From: Lentisphaerota bacterium
GTDB lineage: Bacteria > Verrucomicrobiota > Lentisphaeria > Victivallales > Victivallaceae
Length of the DNA: 64,000 nucleotides
Direction: 5' to 3'
Assembly: GCA_015061575.1 (NCBI GenBank)
Contig: SUWF01000011.1
Span: 1-64,000, forward strand
Numbering within the stretch: the first letter of the stretch is position 1; each line of letters opens with the position of its first letter. A program made the position numbers and the translations under genes. The notes under the pieces were generated by a model. The model had not been told where the DNA came from. It was given only the letters and a program-made list of their open reading frames with translations, and ran no database searches. This document shows, in pieces, positions 32,892-41,749 of this stretch.

Positions 32892-33785
32892 ATGAGCAGA
32901 TTCTTATTACTTGCCATGTTGTTTATCTGGGTGGGAGTGCTGCCGGCAGATATTGTAATGAATCTGGAAATGTCCCGGTCAAATTACATGCTTTACGAAC
33001 CGGTAGTTGCTCATTTGACCATGCGCAACAGCTCCGGGCAAGTGCTGGTTTTCGGATCCGAAGCCGAATTCAACGGCCACATGGAAATCGAATTGACTGA
33101 TATGCACGATCGCCCGGTCAAAGGTTCCGGAGCGAAGGTAAGTTTGCGCGGCATGATCCTGCGCCCGGGCGTTGACCACCGCATACGGGTCAATCTGAGC
33201 AAATGGATCGACCTGCAGAAAGTAGGATATTACCGGATCCGGGTTTTTATTGCCCACCCGATGCTGAAAAATGAATACCAAAGCAACCGCTGCATGTTCG
33301 ACATATCTTACGGGAAAGTTTTCTGGACCCGTACCTTTGGCGTGCCCAAACTGGCCGGATCAAGCCTGAGCGAAAATGTTCAGCTGCGCAAATACACTTT
33401 GCGGGGATTGCAGGATAAATCGGAAATATTTCTCTTTTTGTTTATCGAAGATGACAAGCTCATCTATTCATTCAAACATCTGGGATTGATGCTGGGGCGG
33501 GAAAAACCTTCTTGCGAACTGGATACCCTCAACCAACTGCACATATTGCTGCCGGTAACGACCAAACTTTTCCGCTATCAGGTGTACGACTGGAATGGCG
33601 AGCTGGAAGTTAATAAAGTTTACCGCACCAGCGACCGGGCTCCACTGCTTTTCCGGGATGCGCAGACCGGCGAAGTCAAGATCATTGGCGGCGAAATCGC
33701 TCAGGAAGGTTTGGATTACGCTGAACAAAAACTGCTGCCTGGCGTACCGCTGGAAACTGAACGCCGTAACGCTCCGGCCAAATAA
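32892..33785 (+). CDS. Secreted protein of unknown function
   Basis: A 297-residue protein with a typical signal peptide (MSRFLLLAMLFIWVGVLPAD). The mature protein begins with beta-strand patterns of an immunoglobulin-like domain: LYEPVVAHLTMRNSSGQVLVF, then IRVNLSKWIDLQKVGYYRIRVFI (placed by KVGYYRIRVFIAHP). The second half (ENVQLRKYTLRGLQDKSEIFLF) could form another sheet domain. I do not recognise the family. It ends just before the convergent MlaA-hydrolase gene and follows a heptosyltransferase, which suggests an envelope role only by position. Confidence 0.6.
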   Translation: MSRFLLLAMLFIWVGVLPADIVMNLEMSRSNYMLYEPVVAHLTMRNSSGQVLVFGSEAEFNGHMEIELTDMHDRPVKGSGAKVSLRGMILRPGVDHRIRVNLSKWIDLQKVGYYRIRVFIAHPMLKNEYQSNRCMFDISYGKVFWTRTFGVPKLAGSSLSENVQLRKYTLRGLQDKSEIFLFLFIEDDKLIYSFKHLGLMLGREKPSCELDTLNQLHILLPVTTKLFRYQVYDWNGELEVNKVYRTSDRAPLLFRDAQTGEVKIIGGEIAQEGLDYAEQKLLPGVPLETERRNAPAK

Positions 33786-33814
33786 TAAACACATAAGCTC
33801 GCAGCAAGTAAGAG

Positions 33815-35899
33815 TTACTTGCGCTTTGCGGCAGCCGATTGGGGGGCAGCTGGAACTGCAGTCAGATATTCCACGATTTTTTTCTGCACATCACTGCGGT
33901 AAAGATTACCCAAATGCCCGCCGTGGTCGAACATCAGCAGCCGCTCCTGCAAATTCTTTTGCAAAAACTCCCGGTCAGCAGCATCCAGCAAAAAATCATC
34001 CGCATTATGTATGACCAAAAGTTGCGGACTTTGCTGCAAGGTATCGCTCAATGCGTGCAAACCTGCGGAACGGTTGAGTTTTTCCAAGGTCAGATTTTTA
34101 TCCTGCTTCCGGTAATAAGGCAGCAGCACATTCCGGCAATATGCCAAATAATTCCACGTCGCCAGTTCATCATACAACGCCTGACGGTTTCCCCATTGAT
34201 AAGGTGTTTTTATGCCATTGACCGGCTGTTGGTGATGCATGGCCACCAGCAAATCTTCCAACGAACGTTTGAAGCTGTAAGCGATCAATATCTTTGCTGC
34301 CTGCCGTTCGATCGGCACCTGATCGGCCATGGCGGGGCGGGGCTGACTTTCGCCCGGCTGCGGCTCCAGCCAGACAGTGCGGCGGCCTTTGCGGATCTCT
34401 GCCGACTGCCGGGAATTATACATATAATTACCGGCGGCCTCCAGCAGCTGCGGTAAAGCTTTTTCCACGCGTTCTTCATCCATTGAGCGCATATAACCAT
34501 CCAGCGTGTTCAACGCCTTGAGCATATCCACCGGCGGATTGATCGCCAATACCCGGTCAAATTTAAGATCGCCCAGCTTGCGCCGCTGACGATCCAGCAT
34601 AAAAAGTGCATTCAGTGCGCCCTGCGAATAGCCCATGAGCATCAAACCGGCTGGCTTATACTCAGTTTCCTCTTGCGCCAGATCCTGCAACACCTTGCCT
34701 AAAAGCATTTCCAATTTTTCCGCATCTTCGGGAGCATAGCCCATGGGCGAATCAAATGCTTCGGCAAACTCCCAGGTCATAGTATTGCTGACAATCAGGG
34801 CACTGAGGTTATTTTTTACGCACAATTCTGCCAGCGCCTGCGCTGTATCGGCTGTATTAAAGCCGCCCAGTCCGGGCAGGATCACCACCAGCGGAGCTTG
34901 CGGTACATTCGGACAGAGCCAATAGCGGTAAGATATTTCCCGCTCCGGCGCAATTTCCACGCTGCCGCACCGGGCTTGATTGGCAAAATCGCTGTTGAAA
35001 AACGATAAACGTGACCAGATACTTTCCATTGATGGACGCATCCAGGCCGCCCGCAAAGTATCGATTTCCGGCGTCTGCGAATAATACTCCGGCAATTTAT
35101 GCAGACCGCTCTTCGGCGTTGCCGACGTTTTATCAGACTGCCCCGAGCGGCCATTTTCATCAAGCTCCACATAGCACGTTTGCGGCGCAAAGTTATTGAC
35201 CTGCCAGTAACGGATCATCTGCTGATAATCTTTGAACGCCTGATAACTGTCAAAAGTTGACTGGCGAACCACATCGTACTGCCCGAAAGCATCCAGACCG
35301 CGATTGAGAAAAGTAAATGCCTGCCCACCGTAAAAATACGATTTTATATCCGTTACATAATCAAATGCCATCCCCACGGCATCCCGGATATTACTGGAAA
35401 AAGCCAGCTGCAGTACACACCCCTGCCCGATTCCCCAGCGGGCAAACGCCTGCCCGAAATCTTCGTTGTGTTCCTGCAAATCAAACCAGTAACGTGCCGG
35501 ATCAAATAATCCACCTATACCGATAGTAGAATTGGTAAGAAAACGTAAAAACTCCGTTCCCGCCCAAGTTAGTTCACCCTGCAGCAGCGAACTTAAAAAA
35601 CGCCGGGGAAATTCCAGATTGCCGGTCGCATTGTTGATCATTCTGATCCCATACCGGGGCATGATCGAGCCGTAAATATACCCGACGGGACGATAAAGGT
35701 AGTAGTAAAAAAAGTCCACACCGTAAAAAACAGTGCGGTTGAATCCCTCCAGCGGATCACTGCCGCCAAGCGCTGAACTCACCGGCAGCTGAGACAGCAC
35801 AACTGCCGATGGCTGTTCCGGAGTTTTTTCAGCTTCCGTTTCCACACTGGCACACCCCCACAACAGAGTGGCCAACAACACCAGCGGCAGTTTTTTCAT
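33815..35899 (-). CDS. MlaA-type lipoprotein fused to an alpha/beta hydrolase
   Basis: A 694-residue protein. It begins with a lipoprotein signal (LLATLLWGC, Cys16). Residues about 48-240 match MlaA/VacJ, the outer-membrane lipoprotein that removes misplaced phospholipids from the outer leaflet: DPLEGFNRTVFYGVDFFYYYL, INNATGNLEFPRRFLSSLLQG, STIGIGGLFDPA and EDFGQAFARWGIGQGC. After a linker, residues about 310-680 are an alpha/beta hydrolase: VVILPGLGGFN, the nucleophile elbow GYSQGA (Ser425), then IHNADDFLLD (Asp634/635) and DHGGHLGNLY (His659/662). Thus a Ser-Asp-His triad appears complete. MlaA is normally about 230 residues and ends there. The fusion suggests that phospholipid capture is joined to a lipase or esterase step. 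The TIGR04073-like gene is upstream. Confidence 0.85.
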   Translation of the reverse strand: MKKLPLVLLATLLWGCASVETEAEKTPEQPSAVVLSQLPVSSALGGSDPLEGFNRTVFYGVDFFYYYLYRPVGYIYGSIMPRYGIRMINNATGNLEFPRRFLSSLLQGELTWAGTEFLRFLTNSTIGIGGLFDPARYWFDLQEHNEDFGQAFARWGIGQGCVLQLAFSSNIRDAVGMAFDYVTDIKSYFYGGQAFTFLNRGLDAFGQYDVVRQSTFDSYQAFKDYQQMIRYWQVNNFAPQTCYVELDENGRSGQSDKTSATPKSGLHKLPEYYSQTPEIDTLRAAWMRPSMESIWSRLSFFNSDFANQARCGSVEIAPEREISYRYWLCPNVPQAPLVVILPGLGGFNTADTAQALAELCVKNNLSALIVSNTMTWEFAEAFDSPMGYAPEDAEKLEMLLGKVLQDLAQEETEYKPAGLMLMGYSQGALNALFMLDRQRRKLGDLKFDRVLAINPPVDMLKALNTLDGYMRSMDEERVEKALPQLLEAAGNYMYNSRQSAEIRKGRRTVWLEPQPGESQPRPAMADQVPIERQAAKILIAYSFKRSLEDLLVAMHHQQPVNGIKTPYQWGNRQALYDELATWNYLAYCRNVLLPYYRKQDKNLTLEKLNRSAGLHALSDTLQQSPQLLVIHNADDFLLDAADREFLQKNLQERLLMFDHGGHLGNLYRSDVQKKIVEYLTAVPAAPQSAAAKRK

Positions 35900-35914
35900 C
35901 CGCGCAAGCTCCCG

Positions 35915-36328
35915 TCAGTTTTTGGGAACCCAACGAGATTCCCATACCCATTCGCCAAAATCATGGCAGCTTTGGTAAATCGAATCAGTCATAAAACCGA
36001 AACTGGCAAAATCAGCAACTCCGGCAAAGGCCCGGATTACCGTCATACCAGCGCCTTGGCAAGCTCCGACCACCAGCCCCATTACCGGTACCTGACTGTT
36101 ATGATAAATCAAACAACGGGGAACTTCCAGCCAGCAGGTAACGATATTGGTCAAACCACGGCCCATATTGTAAAAATTCTGCTTGCAGCTGCATTCACTC
36201 TTTTCGGCAACTGCCGGAGTCGGCTCAGCCGCCGGAGCCGCATCACCAGCTGCTGCATTCAACGATATGACTCCGGCAATTCCCAGCACTGCCAGCTTCT
36301 TCAACAATCCTTTTACCATCATATCCAA
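35915..36328 (-). CDS. TIGR04073-like small exported protein
   Basis: A 137-residue protein with a signal peptide (AVLGIAGVISLNAAAGDA), a short Ala/Pro linker, then a compact domain with NMGRGLTNIVTCWLEVPRCL and GMTVIRAFAGVADFASFGFM. The 'RGLTN..T..LE.PR' pattern and the length recall the TIGR04073 family, named as exosortase system-associated. I see no exosortase gene or PEP-CTERM-type protein here. Four cysteines sit in the mature part. It directly precedes the MlaA-hydrolase gene (15 bases), so a joint envelope function is likely. Confidence 0.6.
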   Translation of the reverse strand: MDMMVKGLLKKLAVLGIAGVISLNAAAGDAAPAAEPTPAVAEKSECSCKQNFYNMGRGLTNIVTCWLEVPRCLIYHNSQVPVMGLVVGACQGAGMTVIRAFAGVADFASFGFMTDSIYQSCHDFGEWVWESRWVPKN

Positions 36329-36339
36329 ACTCCTTACAA

Positions 36340-37320
36340 TTACATAAGTTTCAACCCGGGCAGATCCTGCACGTCGATCAAACCTACAACTTTGCGATCT
36401 TTATCCACTACGATCACATCGCTGATCTTGTGTTTTTCCACCATCCGGATGACTTCTACTGCCAACGCCTCGCTGTCGATCGCCAGCGGATCGGCGGTCA
36501 TAACGTCTGCCATCTTGCGGGTCAGCACATTGATGTCTTTTTCGGCAGCACGCCGGAAATCGCCATCGGTAAAGATCCCCAGCAGATGGCCTTCGGCATC
36601 AGTAACGATCGCTGATCCGCACCGGGCGTGTCCCATTTGGCACAATGCCTCCCGCACCACAGTATCCGGCGCAACCATAGCAAAACGATCGCCGGAGCGC
36701 ATAATATCTTTCACATGCATAGTGACCATGCGTCCGATCGCCCCGCCGGGATGGAAGCGTCCATAATCTTCTTTGGTAAATCCCCGTTCCTGCAGCATGA
36801 CCATTGCCCAGGCATCGCCCAATGCCAGCAGAGCTGTAGTCGTGGAGGTCGGCGCCAGATTAAACGGACACGCTTCCCGCTCCACCTTCATCGGCACAAC
36901 TAAATCGCTGAGTTTGCCCAACCGGCAATCGGCTTTGCCGCAAATCGCCACCAATTCCACGCCCAAACGTTTGGCCGGAGTGATCATCCGCAACAATTCA
37001 TCGGTTTCGCCGCTGTAGCTTATGGCAATGAGCAGATCATCTTTGCGCATGATCCCCAAATCGCCATGCAGAGCTTCCACTGGGTGCATAAAAACCGCAC
37101 TGGATCCAATACTTGAGAGCGTAGCTGCAATTTTCTTGCCAATATAACCACTTTTGCCGACGCCGGTCAAGACCAGTTTTCCGCCCCGGTCAAGAGCCGC
37201 ACAGGAACGTTTGACCAATTCCACAAATTCACCGGCAAGCTGCTTATCCACAGCGTGCAGCGCATCAATTTCTATAGCAAAAACCTGATGGGCTGTATTG
37301 AGAATTCTATCGCTCATCAT
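36340..37320 (-). CDS. kdsD: Arabinose-5-phosphate isomerase (KdsD/KpsF family)
   Basis: A 326-residue protein with an N-terminal sugar-isomerase (SIS) domain and two C-terminal CBS domains. The SIS part has LVLTGVGKSGYIGKKIAATLSSIGS (placed by VGKSGYIGKKIAATLSS), HPVEALHGDLG, AISYSGETDELL, and the distinctive APTSTTTALLALGDAWAM and DYGRFHPGGAIGR. The enzyme makes arabinose-5-phosphate from ribulose-5-phosphate, the first step to Kdo of the LPS core. Start is the ATG at 37320 with agga before it. Neighbouring genes are hisG (19 bases upstream) and the envelope genes downstream; kdsA and kdsB are not in the window. Confidence 0.93.
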   Translation of the reverse strand: MMSDRILNTAHQVFAIEIDALHAVDKQLAGEFVELVKRSCAALDRGGKLVLTGVGKSGYIGKKIAATLSSIGSSAVFMHPVEALHGDLGIMRKDDLLIAISYSGETDELLRMITPAKRLGVELVAICGKADCRLGKLSDLVVPMKVEREACPFNLAPTSTTTALLALGDAWAMVMLQERGFTKEDYGRFHPGGAIGRMVTMHVKDIMRSGDRFAMVAPDTVVREALCQMGHARCGSAIVTDAEGHLLGIFTDGDFRRAAEKDINVLTRKMADVMTADPLAIDSEALAVEVIRMVEKHKISDVIVVDKDRKVVGLIDVQDLPGLKLM

Positions 37321-37338
37321 ACAAATCCTTTTGTTCTG

Positions 37339-38187
37339 TCATATACGACAGGAATTAAGTGCAGTTACAAAAATACCTTTCGCGCCTTTTTCCTGCAATT
37401 CATCCATGATCACATTGGTTTTACCGCTTTTGATCATCGCTTTTACGGCCACCCAATCCGGATTGCTCAGCGGCGAAATCGTCGGCGATTCAATACCGGG
37501 TGTGATCTTGCAGCATTCTTCGAGCATATTGCGGGGTACATTGTATTCGATCAAAACATAATCTCTGGCGACCAGCACCCCCCGCAACCGGGAGAGGATC
37601 TTTCTGACTTCCGGCTGCTGCGGAAGTTTTTCATCGCGACCGATCACGATCGCTTCGGATTCCATGACCACATCGCCGACCGTTTTCAGACCGGCTTCCA
37701 CCAGCGTGCGGCCGGATTCGACCACATCGGCAATGGCATCGGCCACGCCCAGCTGTACGGAAATTTCCACCGCTCCATCCAGCCGCACGATCTGCGTGGT
37801 AAAGCCCCGCCTAGCCATATCCTGCCGCACGATTTCCGGATAACTTGTGGCGATGCGCAGCCCATCGAACTTATCGGGCGTCAAATCGGATTCCCTGGGC
37901 ACTGCGTAACAAAAACGGGAGCGGCCGAAATTGAGCGGCAGAAGCTCCGCAACCTCCATACGGCTGTCAGCAGTAAGATCCCGACCGGTGATGCCCAGAT
38001 CAATGATGCCCCGTCCCACATAAGTGGCAATATCACGGGGACGCAAAAAAACAAAATCAATGCCGTTGTCATGATCGCTGATGATCAATTCACGGCTGTA
38101 CCGGGAACACTTGTAACCGGCGGCTTTAAGCAGTTGCACTGCGCCTTCAGAAAGCGCACCTTTATTGGGAATAGCAAATTGCAGCAT
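37339..38187 (-). CDS. hisG: ATP phosphoribosyltransferase (long form)
   Basis: 282 residues from the ATG at 38187; a TTG nine bases further upstream is also possible. The N-terminal catalytic domains have LQFAIPNKGALSEGAVQLL, VFLRPRDIATYVGRGIIDLGITGRDL (placed by DIATYVGRGIIDLGITG) and the PRPP loop segment DVVESGRTLVEAGL. The extra C-terminal ACT-like domain of the long form (about 285 residues) is present, so no HisZ is needed. HisG starts histidine synthesis and is feedback-inhibited by histidine. HisE follows on the same strand upstream (25 bases), but the rest of the pathway is elsewhere. Confidence 0.93.
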   Translation of the reverse strand: MLQFAIPNKGALSEGAVQLLKAAGYKCSRYSRELIISDHDNGIDFVFLRPRDIATYVGRGIIDLGITGRDLTADSRMEVAELLPLNFGRSRFCYAVPRESDLTPDKFDGLRIATSYPEIVRQDMARRGFTTQIVRLDGAVEISVQLGVADAIADVVESGRTLVEAGLKTVGDVVMESEAIVIGRDEKLPQQPEVRKILSRLRGVLVARDYVLIEYNVPRNMLEECCKITPGIESPTISPLSNPDWVAVKAMIKSGKTNVIMDELQEKGAKGIFVTALNSCRI

Positions 38188-38212
38188 TTTACTCAATCTC
38201 TTTTCTCACACA

Positions 38213-38476
38213 TCAAAGGTATTTATACACATCATCCAGTTCAATATCATTGGCGATCATCATCACCTGCAAATGATACAAAAGCTGGGAAATTTCTTCG
38301 GCAGTTCGTTCTTTGCCTTCATACTCGGCGGCGATCCAGACCTCACCGGCTTCTTCCACGATTTTTTTGCCCACAAAGTGTTTGCCCTTGGCCAATTCCC
38401 GGACAGTTCCGGATTCCGGATTGCCGTCAGCAGCTTTGGCTTTAAGCTCAGCAAACAGCTCTTCAAACTTTTTCAT
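38213..38476 (-). CDS. hisE: Phosphoribosyl-ATP pyrophosphatase
   Basis: An 87-residue all-helical MazG-type protein. The metal-binding core is visible: [18 protein letters not shown], then the acidic helix [18 protein letters not shown] with Asp near the end ([11 protein letters not shown]). HisE removes pyrophosphate from phosphoribosyl-ATP, the step after HisG. The usual length is about 90 residues. HisI (the cyclohydrolase that is often fused to HisE) is not attached, so it must be a separate gene outside the window. Confidence 0.93.
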   Translation of the reverse strand: MKKFEELFAELKAKAADGNPESGTVRELAKGKHFVGKKIVEEAGEVWIAAEYEGKERTAEEISQLLYHLQVMMIANDIELDDVYKYL

Positions 38477-38574
38477 AATCTATATTCTCCATAAAAAATT
38501 TAATTATTTATTTTTAATTGCGATCACACTCTGGTAATATACCACGCCAGCAGCCTTTATGCCACTTTCCGCAC

Positions 38575-39333
38575 TTAATTTTCACTCTTTTTCGGTGACT
38601 TGTCCGCCGCAGCCCGGGCTATGCAATATATTCCATAGAGAGTAAACTCATTTCCGGCGGCTGCCAGCTCCGGCAGCGCCCGGCAGAAATAGGCCGCATC
38701 ACCGCCGGAGGCCACAAAGTTATTAATCCCCTGCTTCCGGGCCCGGGTGATCAGCTCCCTCACCATGCCCACGATTCCGCCATCGATCCCCAGCGACAAA
38801 GCTTGCAGCGTGTTGCAGCCGAATTTTTCCGGCAGCGGATAATCCAGCGGCAATTCCGGCAAAGCAGCCGTGCCATGATTGAGCGCACTGCGCATAAGTT
38901 TGCGCCCGGGCAGGATCGCTCCACCGGCAAAAACTCCGTTTTCCAGCACAACTTCCAAAGTTACGGCCGTTCCGCAGTCAAAATTGCCTGCCGGCAGCTC
39001 CCCTTGCAGCAGTGCAGCGGCGTTGGCAATGCGGTCGGCACCCAACGTGGAAGTATCGACCAGCGAAAAATCCAATCCCGCTGCTGCTCCGGCAACGGCA
39101 TCGATCCAATGCAATGAGCTGTATTTACCGCTGCTGGCGAGCAGATTTTTGGCGTATGGAACCACACTTGATGCCCACACCTGACACCCCTCCGGAACCT
39201 CCGGCAAGCGGCGCAGATCCGCCTGCCAGTCGGCGGTAGCCAGCTCCGAAACATCCTGAGGATCCCAGACCGAACTATCGACAAAAACCCATTGCGTGTG
39301 CGTATTGCCAATATTCAAAAGCAGAAATTTCAT
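38575..39333 (-). CDS. coaX: Type III pantothenate kinase
   Basis: A 252-residue member of the ASKHA fold. Motifs are LLLNIGNTHTQW (phosphate 1), LGADRIANAAAL (the type III signature), FDCGTAVTLEVV, and GGAILPGRKLMRSAL. It phosphorylates pantothenate to start coenzyme A synthesis, using a monovalent cation and resisting CoA feedback, as known for type III enzymes. The gene precedes manC-like gene by 18 bases on the same strand, which may only be shared transcription. Confidence 0.92.
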   Translation of the reverse strand: MKFLLLNIGNTHTQWVFVDSSVWDPQDVSELATADWQADLRRLPEVPEGCQVWASSVVPYAKNLLASSGKYSSLHWIDAVAGAAAGLDFSLVDTSTLGADRIANAAALLQGELPAGNFDCGTAVTLEVVLENGVFAGGAILPGRKLMRSALNHGTAALPELPLDYPLPEKFGCNTLQALSLGIDGGIVGMVRELITRARKQGINNFVASGGDAAYFCRALPELAAAGNEFTLYGIYCIARAAADKSPKKSEN

Positions 39334-39351
39334 CGTCCAACCGTAGTATTC

Positions 39352-40458
39352 TTACAAAAACTTGCGCATAGTGGGGTCTTCGTCCAGTTCAGCGACTAAA
39401 TCTTTGACCCGCTGAGCGGATTTTTCGCTGCAAACCAACGTCACATCCCCCTGATTGACGATAATAAGATCCTTGACATCTATTGTCGCGATCAAGTGTT
39501 GATTATCGCCGACAACGATGCAATTTTCGGTATCCATTCCGGCATAAAGCCCCCGCACTACATTATTATTTTTGTCAGCCCGGATCTGCGAGCGCAGCGC
39601 CGTCCAGCTGCCGATATCGGCCCAATCAAAATCGCACTCGGCAACCACCATATAATCAACTTTTTCCATCAACGCATAATCAATGGATATATTGGGTGCA
39701 TCTGCAAATTTATCCCGCAGATAGGTCATCAGCTGGCGGCTGTTTTTTATCTTCCCAACCGCTGAAACTATCGCCGAAAGCTCCGGGGCATGCTCCGCAA
39801 GTTCCCGCTTGAAAACCCCATGCGTCCAGACAAAGATCCCGCTGTTCCAACGCCAGATATCTTCCTGCAGCATCGCTTCAACTTCCGCAGTCGTGGGCTT
39901 TTCCCGGAAGCTGTCTGCAGCATAAAAGCGCACTGAACCGTCGCCGTAATCCAATACACTGCCGCAGCGCATATAACCGTAGCCGGTGCTGGGAAAATCC
40001 GGTTTTATACCAATCAAAACCGGAGCATCGCAGCTCGATGCCACGTCAACAGCTTGCAGCAGGGTGCGGCTCAAGCCCGGTATGCTGCCGATACTGTGAT
40101 CGGCCGGGGTTGCAATGATCACAGCATCGTTGCTGACGCCGCGGCTCTCCAGGATTCCGCCAGCCAGCGCCAGACAGCTGCCGGTATCCCGACCGACCGG
40201 CTCGCCGATAATATTTTCCGGCGGCAGCATCGGCAGCAGCGAACGCATCGGCTCCACATAATCTATATTGGTAATGACCAGACAGTTTTCCGGCGATGAA
40301 ACACTCAACATCCGGGCCGCCGTCTGCTCAATCAAAGTTAAACTGCCCAGCAGACGCAGCAGCTGTTTGGGGCAATTCTGGCGGCTCTGCGGCCAAAAAC
40401 GTTCTCCCCGGCCGCCAGCCATCACTACCGTATACACATTGGAACGGTCTGTACTCAT
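39352..40458 (-). CDS. Mannose-1-phosphate guanylyltransferase
   Basis: A 368-residue nucleotidyltransferase. The N-terminal loop VVMAGGRGERFWPQSRQNCPKQL (placed by AGGRGERFWPQSR) is the GTP-binding signature of GDP-mannose pyrophosphorylases. Next come TPADHSIG, IGIKPDFPSTGYGYM, and an acidic WRWNSGIFVW. It lacks the C-terminal isomerase domain of the bifunctional ManC/AlgA type. GDP-mannose feeds surface polysaccharides and glycolipids. No other GDP-mannose gene is close. It is the gene downstream of pilC in the minus-strand run, 27 bases away. Confidence 0.9.
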   Translation of the reverse strand: MSTDRSNVYTVVMAGGRGERFWPQSRQNCPKQLLRLLGSLTLIEQTAARMLSVSSPENCLVITNIDYVEPMRSLLPMLPPENIIGEPVGRDTGSCLALAGGILESRGVSNDAVIIATPADHSIGSIPGLSRTLLQAVDVASSCDAPVLIGIKPDFPSTGYGYMRCGSVLDYGDGSVRFYAADSFREKPTTAEVEAMLQEDIWRWNSGIFVWTHGVFKRELAEHAPELSAIVSAVGKIKNSRQLMTYLRDKFADAPNISIDYALMEKVDYMVVAECDFDWADIGSWTALRSQIRADKNNNVVRGLYAGMDTENCIVVGDNQHLIATIDVKDLIIVNQGDVTLVCSEKSAQRVKDLVAELDEDPTMRKFL

Positions 40459-40485
40459 GTTTGTGCCTGTTGCAAATCTGATTGA

Positions 40486-41724
40486 TTAAGACAACTTCTG
40501 AATGATCGTAGCCAGCGGAGCAAACAACCCGATAACGATCGTCCCTACGATCACAGCCAGCACCACGATCATGATCGGTTCCAGCAATGAGGTCAATGCG
40601 TTCACGGCGTTATCCACTTCTTCGTCGTAGGTATTGGCTACTTTGTCAAGCATTTCCGGCATCCGCCCGGTTTCTTCACCTACTTCGATCATACTGATAA
40701 CCATTTGCGGAAAAATGTTGCTTGCAGCCAGCGGTTTGGAAATACCTTCCCCTTCCTTGACCGACTCATGCACCCGCATAACCGCCCGGGCCACCAGATC
40801 GTTTCCGGATGTATCACGCACAATGATCAATGCGTTCAGCACCGGCACCCCGGCGGCCATAAGCGTCCCCAAGGTACGGGCAAAACGGGAAATAGCCGTC
40901 TTGGAAACGATCGGACCTAAAATCGGCATGTAATACATCACCCAGTCCAGACCGTATTTGCCGTACTTGGTTTTATAGGTTACTTTCAACGTAATGACGA
41001 TCACAAACGGTGCCGCCGCCAGAAAGTACCATCGGGTCTTCATCCATTCCGACACATCGATCAGAAACTGCGTGATCCCCGGCAGCGGGTCGCCTTCCAA
41101 AAGTTCGGTAAAGATCTTGGTAAAGCTCGGCACAATGAAGATCATCAACCCCGTAGTAACCAGCAAGGCAATTGAGATAACCACCGACGGGTAGATCATG
41201 GCCGACTTGACCTTACCGGCCAAACGGGCGGTCTTTTCCATAAACCCGGCCAAACGGCTCAAAATCGTTTCCATGGCCCCGGCGGCTTCCCCGGCGCGCA
41301 CCATGTTCAAATACAGACGGTCAAAAGTCGCCGGATAGAGCGAAAGCGCTTCCGAAAAAGTCGAACCGGTTTCCACCGAATCCGCCACTCCGCAAAGCAC
41401 CTTCTGCGCCATTTTGTCTTTACACTGCCGCTGCAAGGTACGCAGCGAACGGATCAGCGGCAAACCGGCTTCCAGCAGCGTTGCCAACTGACGGGTGATC
41501 ACCATCAGCTGCTTACGCTTGATCACTGCCGGACCGAATTGGAAATCCAGATTTATGTTCAAACTTCCGCCTTTTTTCTTGGCGGATGCCTCCTTGATCT
41601 TGGTGGCAAAAAGCCCCTCTTTGCGCAACTCTGCAGCGGCGATGGACTCGGAGGCGGCCTCAATGGAACCTTTTACCTCACGACCGCTTTTTTCTTCTAC
41701 AGCTATATAATTATATTGCGGCAT
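40486..41724 (-). CDS. pilC: Type IV pilus/type II secretion inner-membrane platform protein (PilC/GspF)
   Basis: A 412-residue protein with two repeated GspF domains. The first is around residues 70-195, with VITRQLATLLEAGLPLIRSL and YLNMVRAGEAAGAMETIL. The second is around 270-400, with FARTLGTLMAAGVPVLNAL and ISMIEVGEETGRMPEML. Each is followed by membrane helices (SVVISIALLVTTGLMIF, PIMIVVLAVIVGTIVIGLFAPL). The platform connects ATPases in the cytosol to pilin assembly. It is last of four pilus genes in order pilB, pilB, pilT, pilC. The prepilins in the window are likely clients. Confidence 0.93.
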   Translation of the reverse strand: MPQYNYIAVEEKSGREVKGSIEAASESIAAAELRKEGLFATKIKEASAKKKGGSLNINLDFQFGPAVIKRKQLMVITRQLATLLEAGLPLIRSLRTLQRQCKDKMAQKVLCGVADSVETGSTFSEALSLYPATFDRLYLNMVRAGEAAGAMETILSRLAGFMEKTARLAGKVKSAMIYPSVVISIALLVTTGLMIFIVPSFTKIFTELLEGDPLPGITQFLIDVSEWMKTRWYFLAAAPFVIVITLKVTYKTKYGKYGLDWVMYYMPILGPIVSKTAISRFARTLGTLMAAGVPVLNALIIVRDTSGNDLVARAVMRVHESVKEGEGISKPLAASNIFPQMVISMIEVGEETGRMPEMLDKVANTYDEEVDNAVNALTSLLEPIMIVVLAVIVGTIVIGLFAPLATIIQKLS

Positions 41725-41749
41725 ATTACTCTCCTGCTATTGTTCTGAA

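Noticed and set aside
37255-38445. A 396-codon plus-strand frame opposite kdsD, hisG and hisE
   Set aside because: It spans three well-supported genes and two gene gaps, so it is a shadow.
36340-38476. A histidine operon
   Set aside because: Only hisG and hisE are present; the flanking genes serve Kdo synthesis and CoA synthesis.
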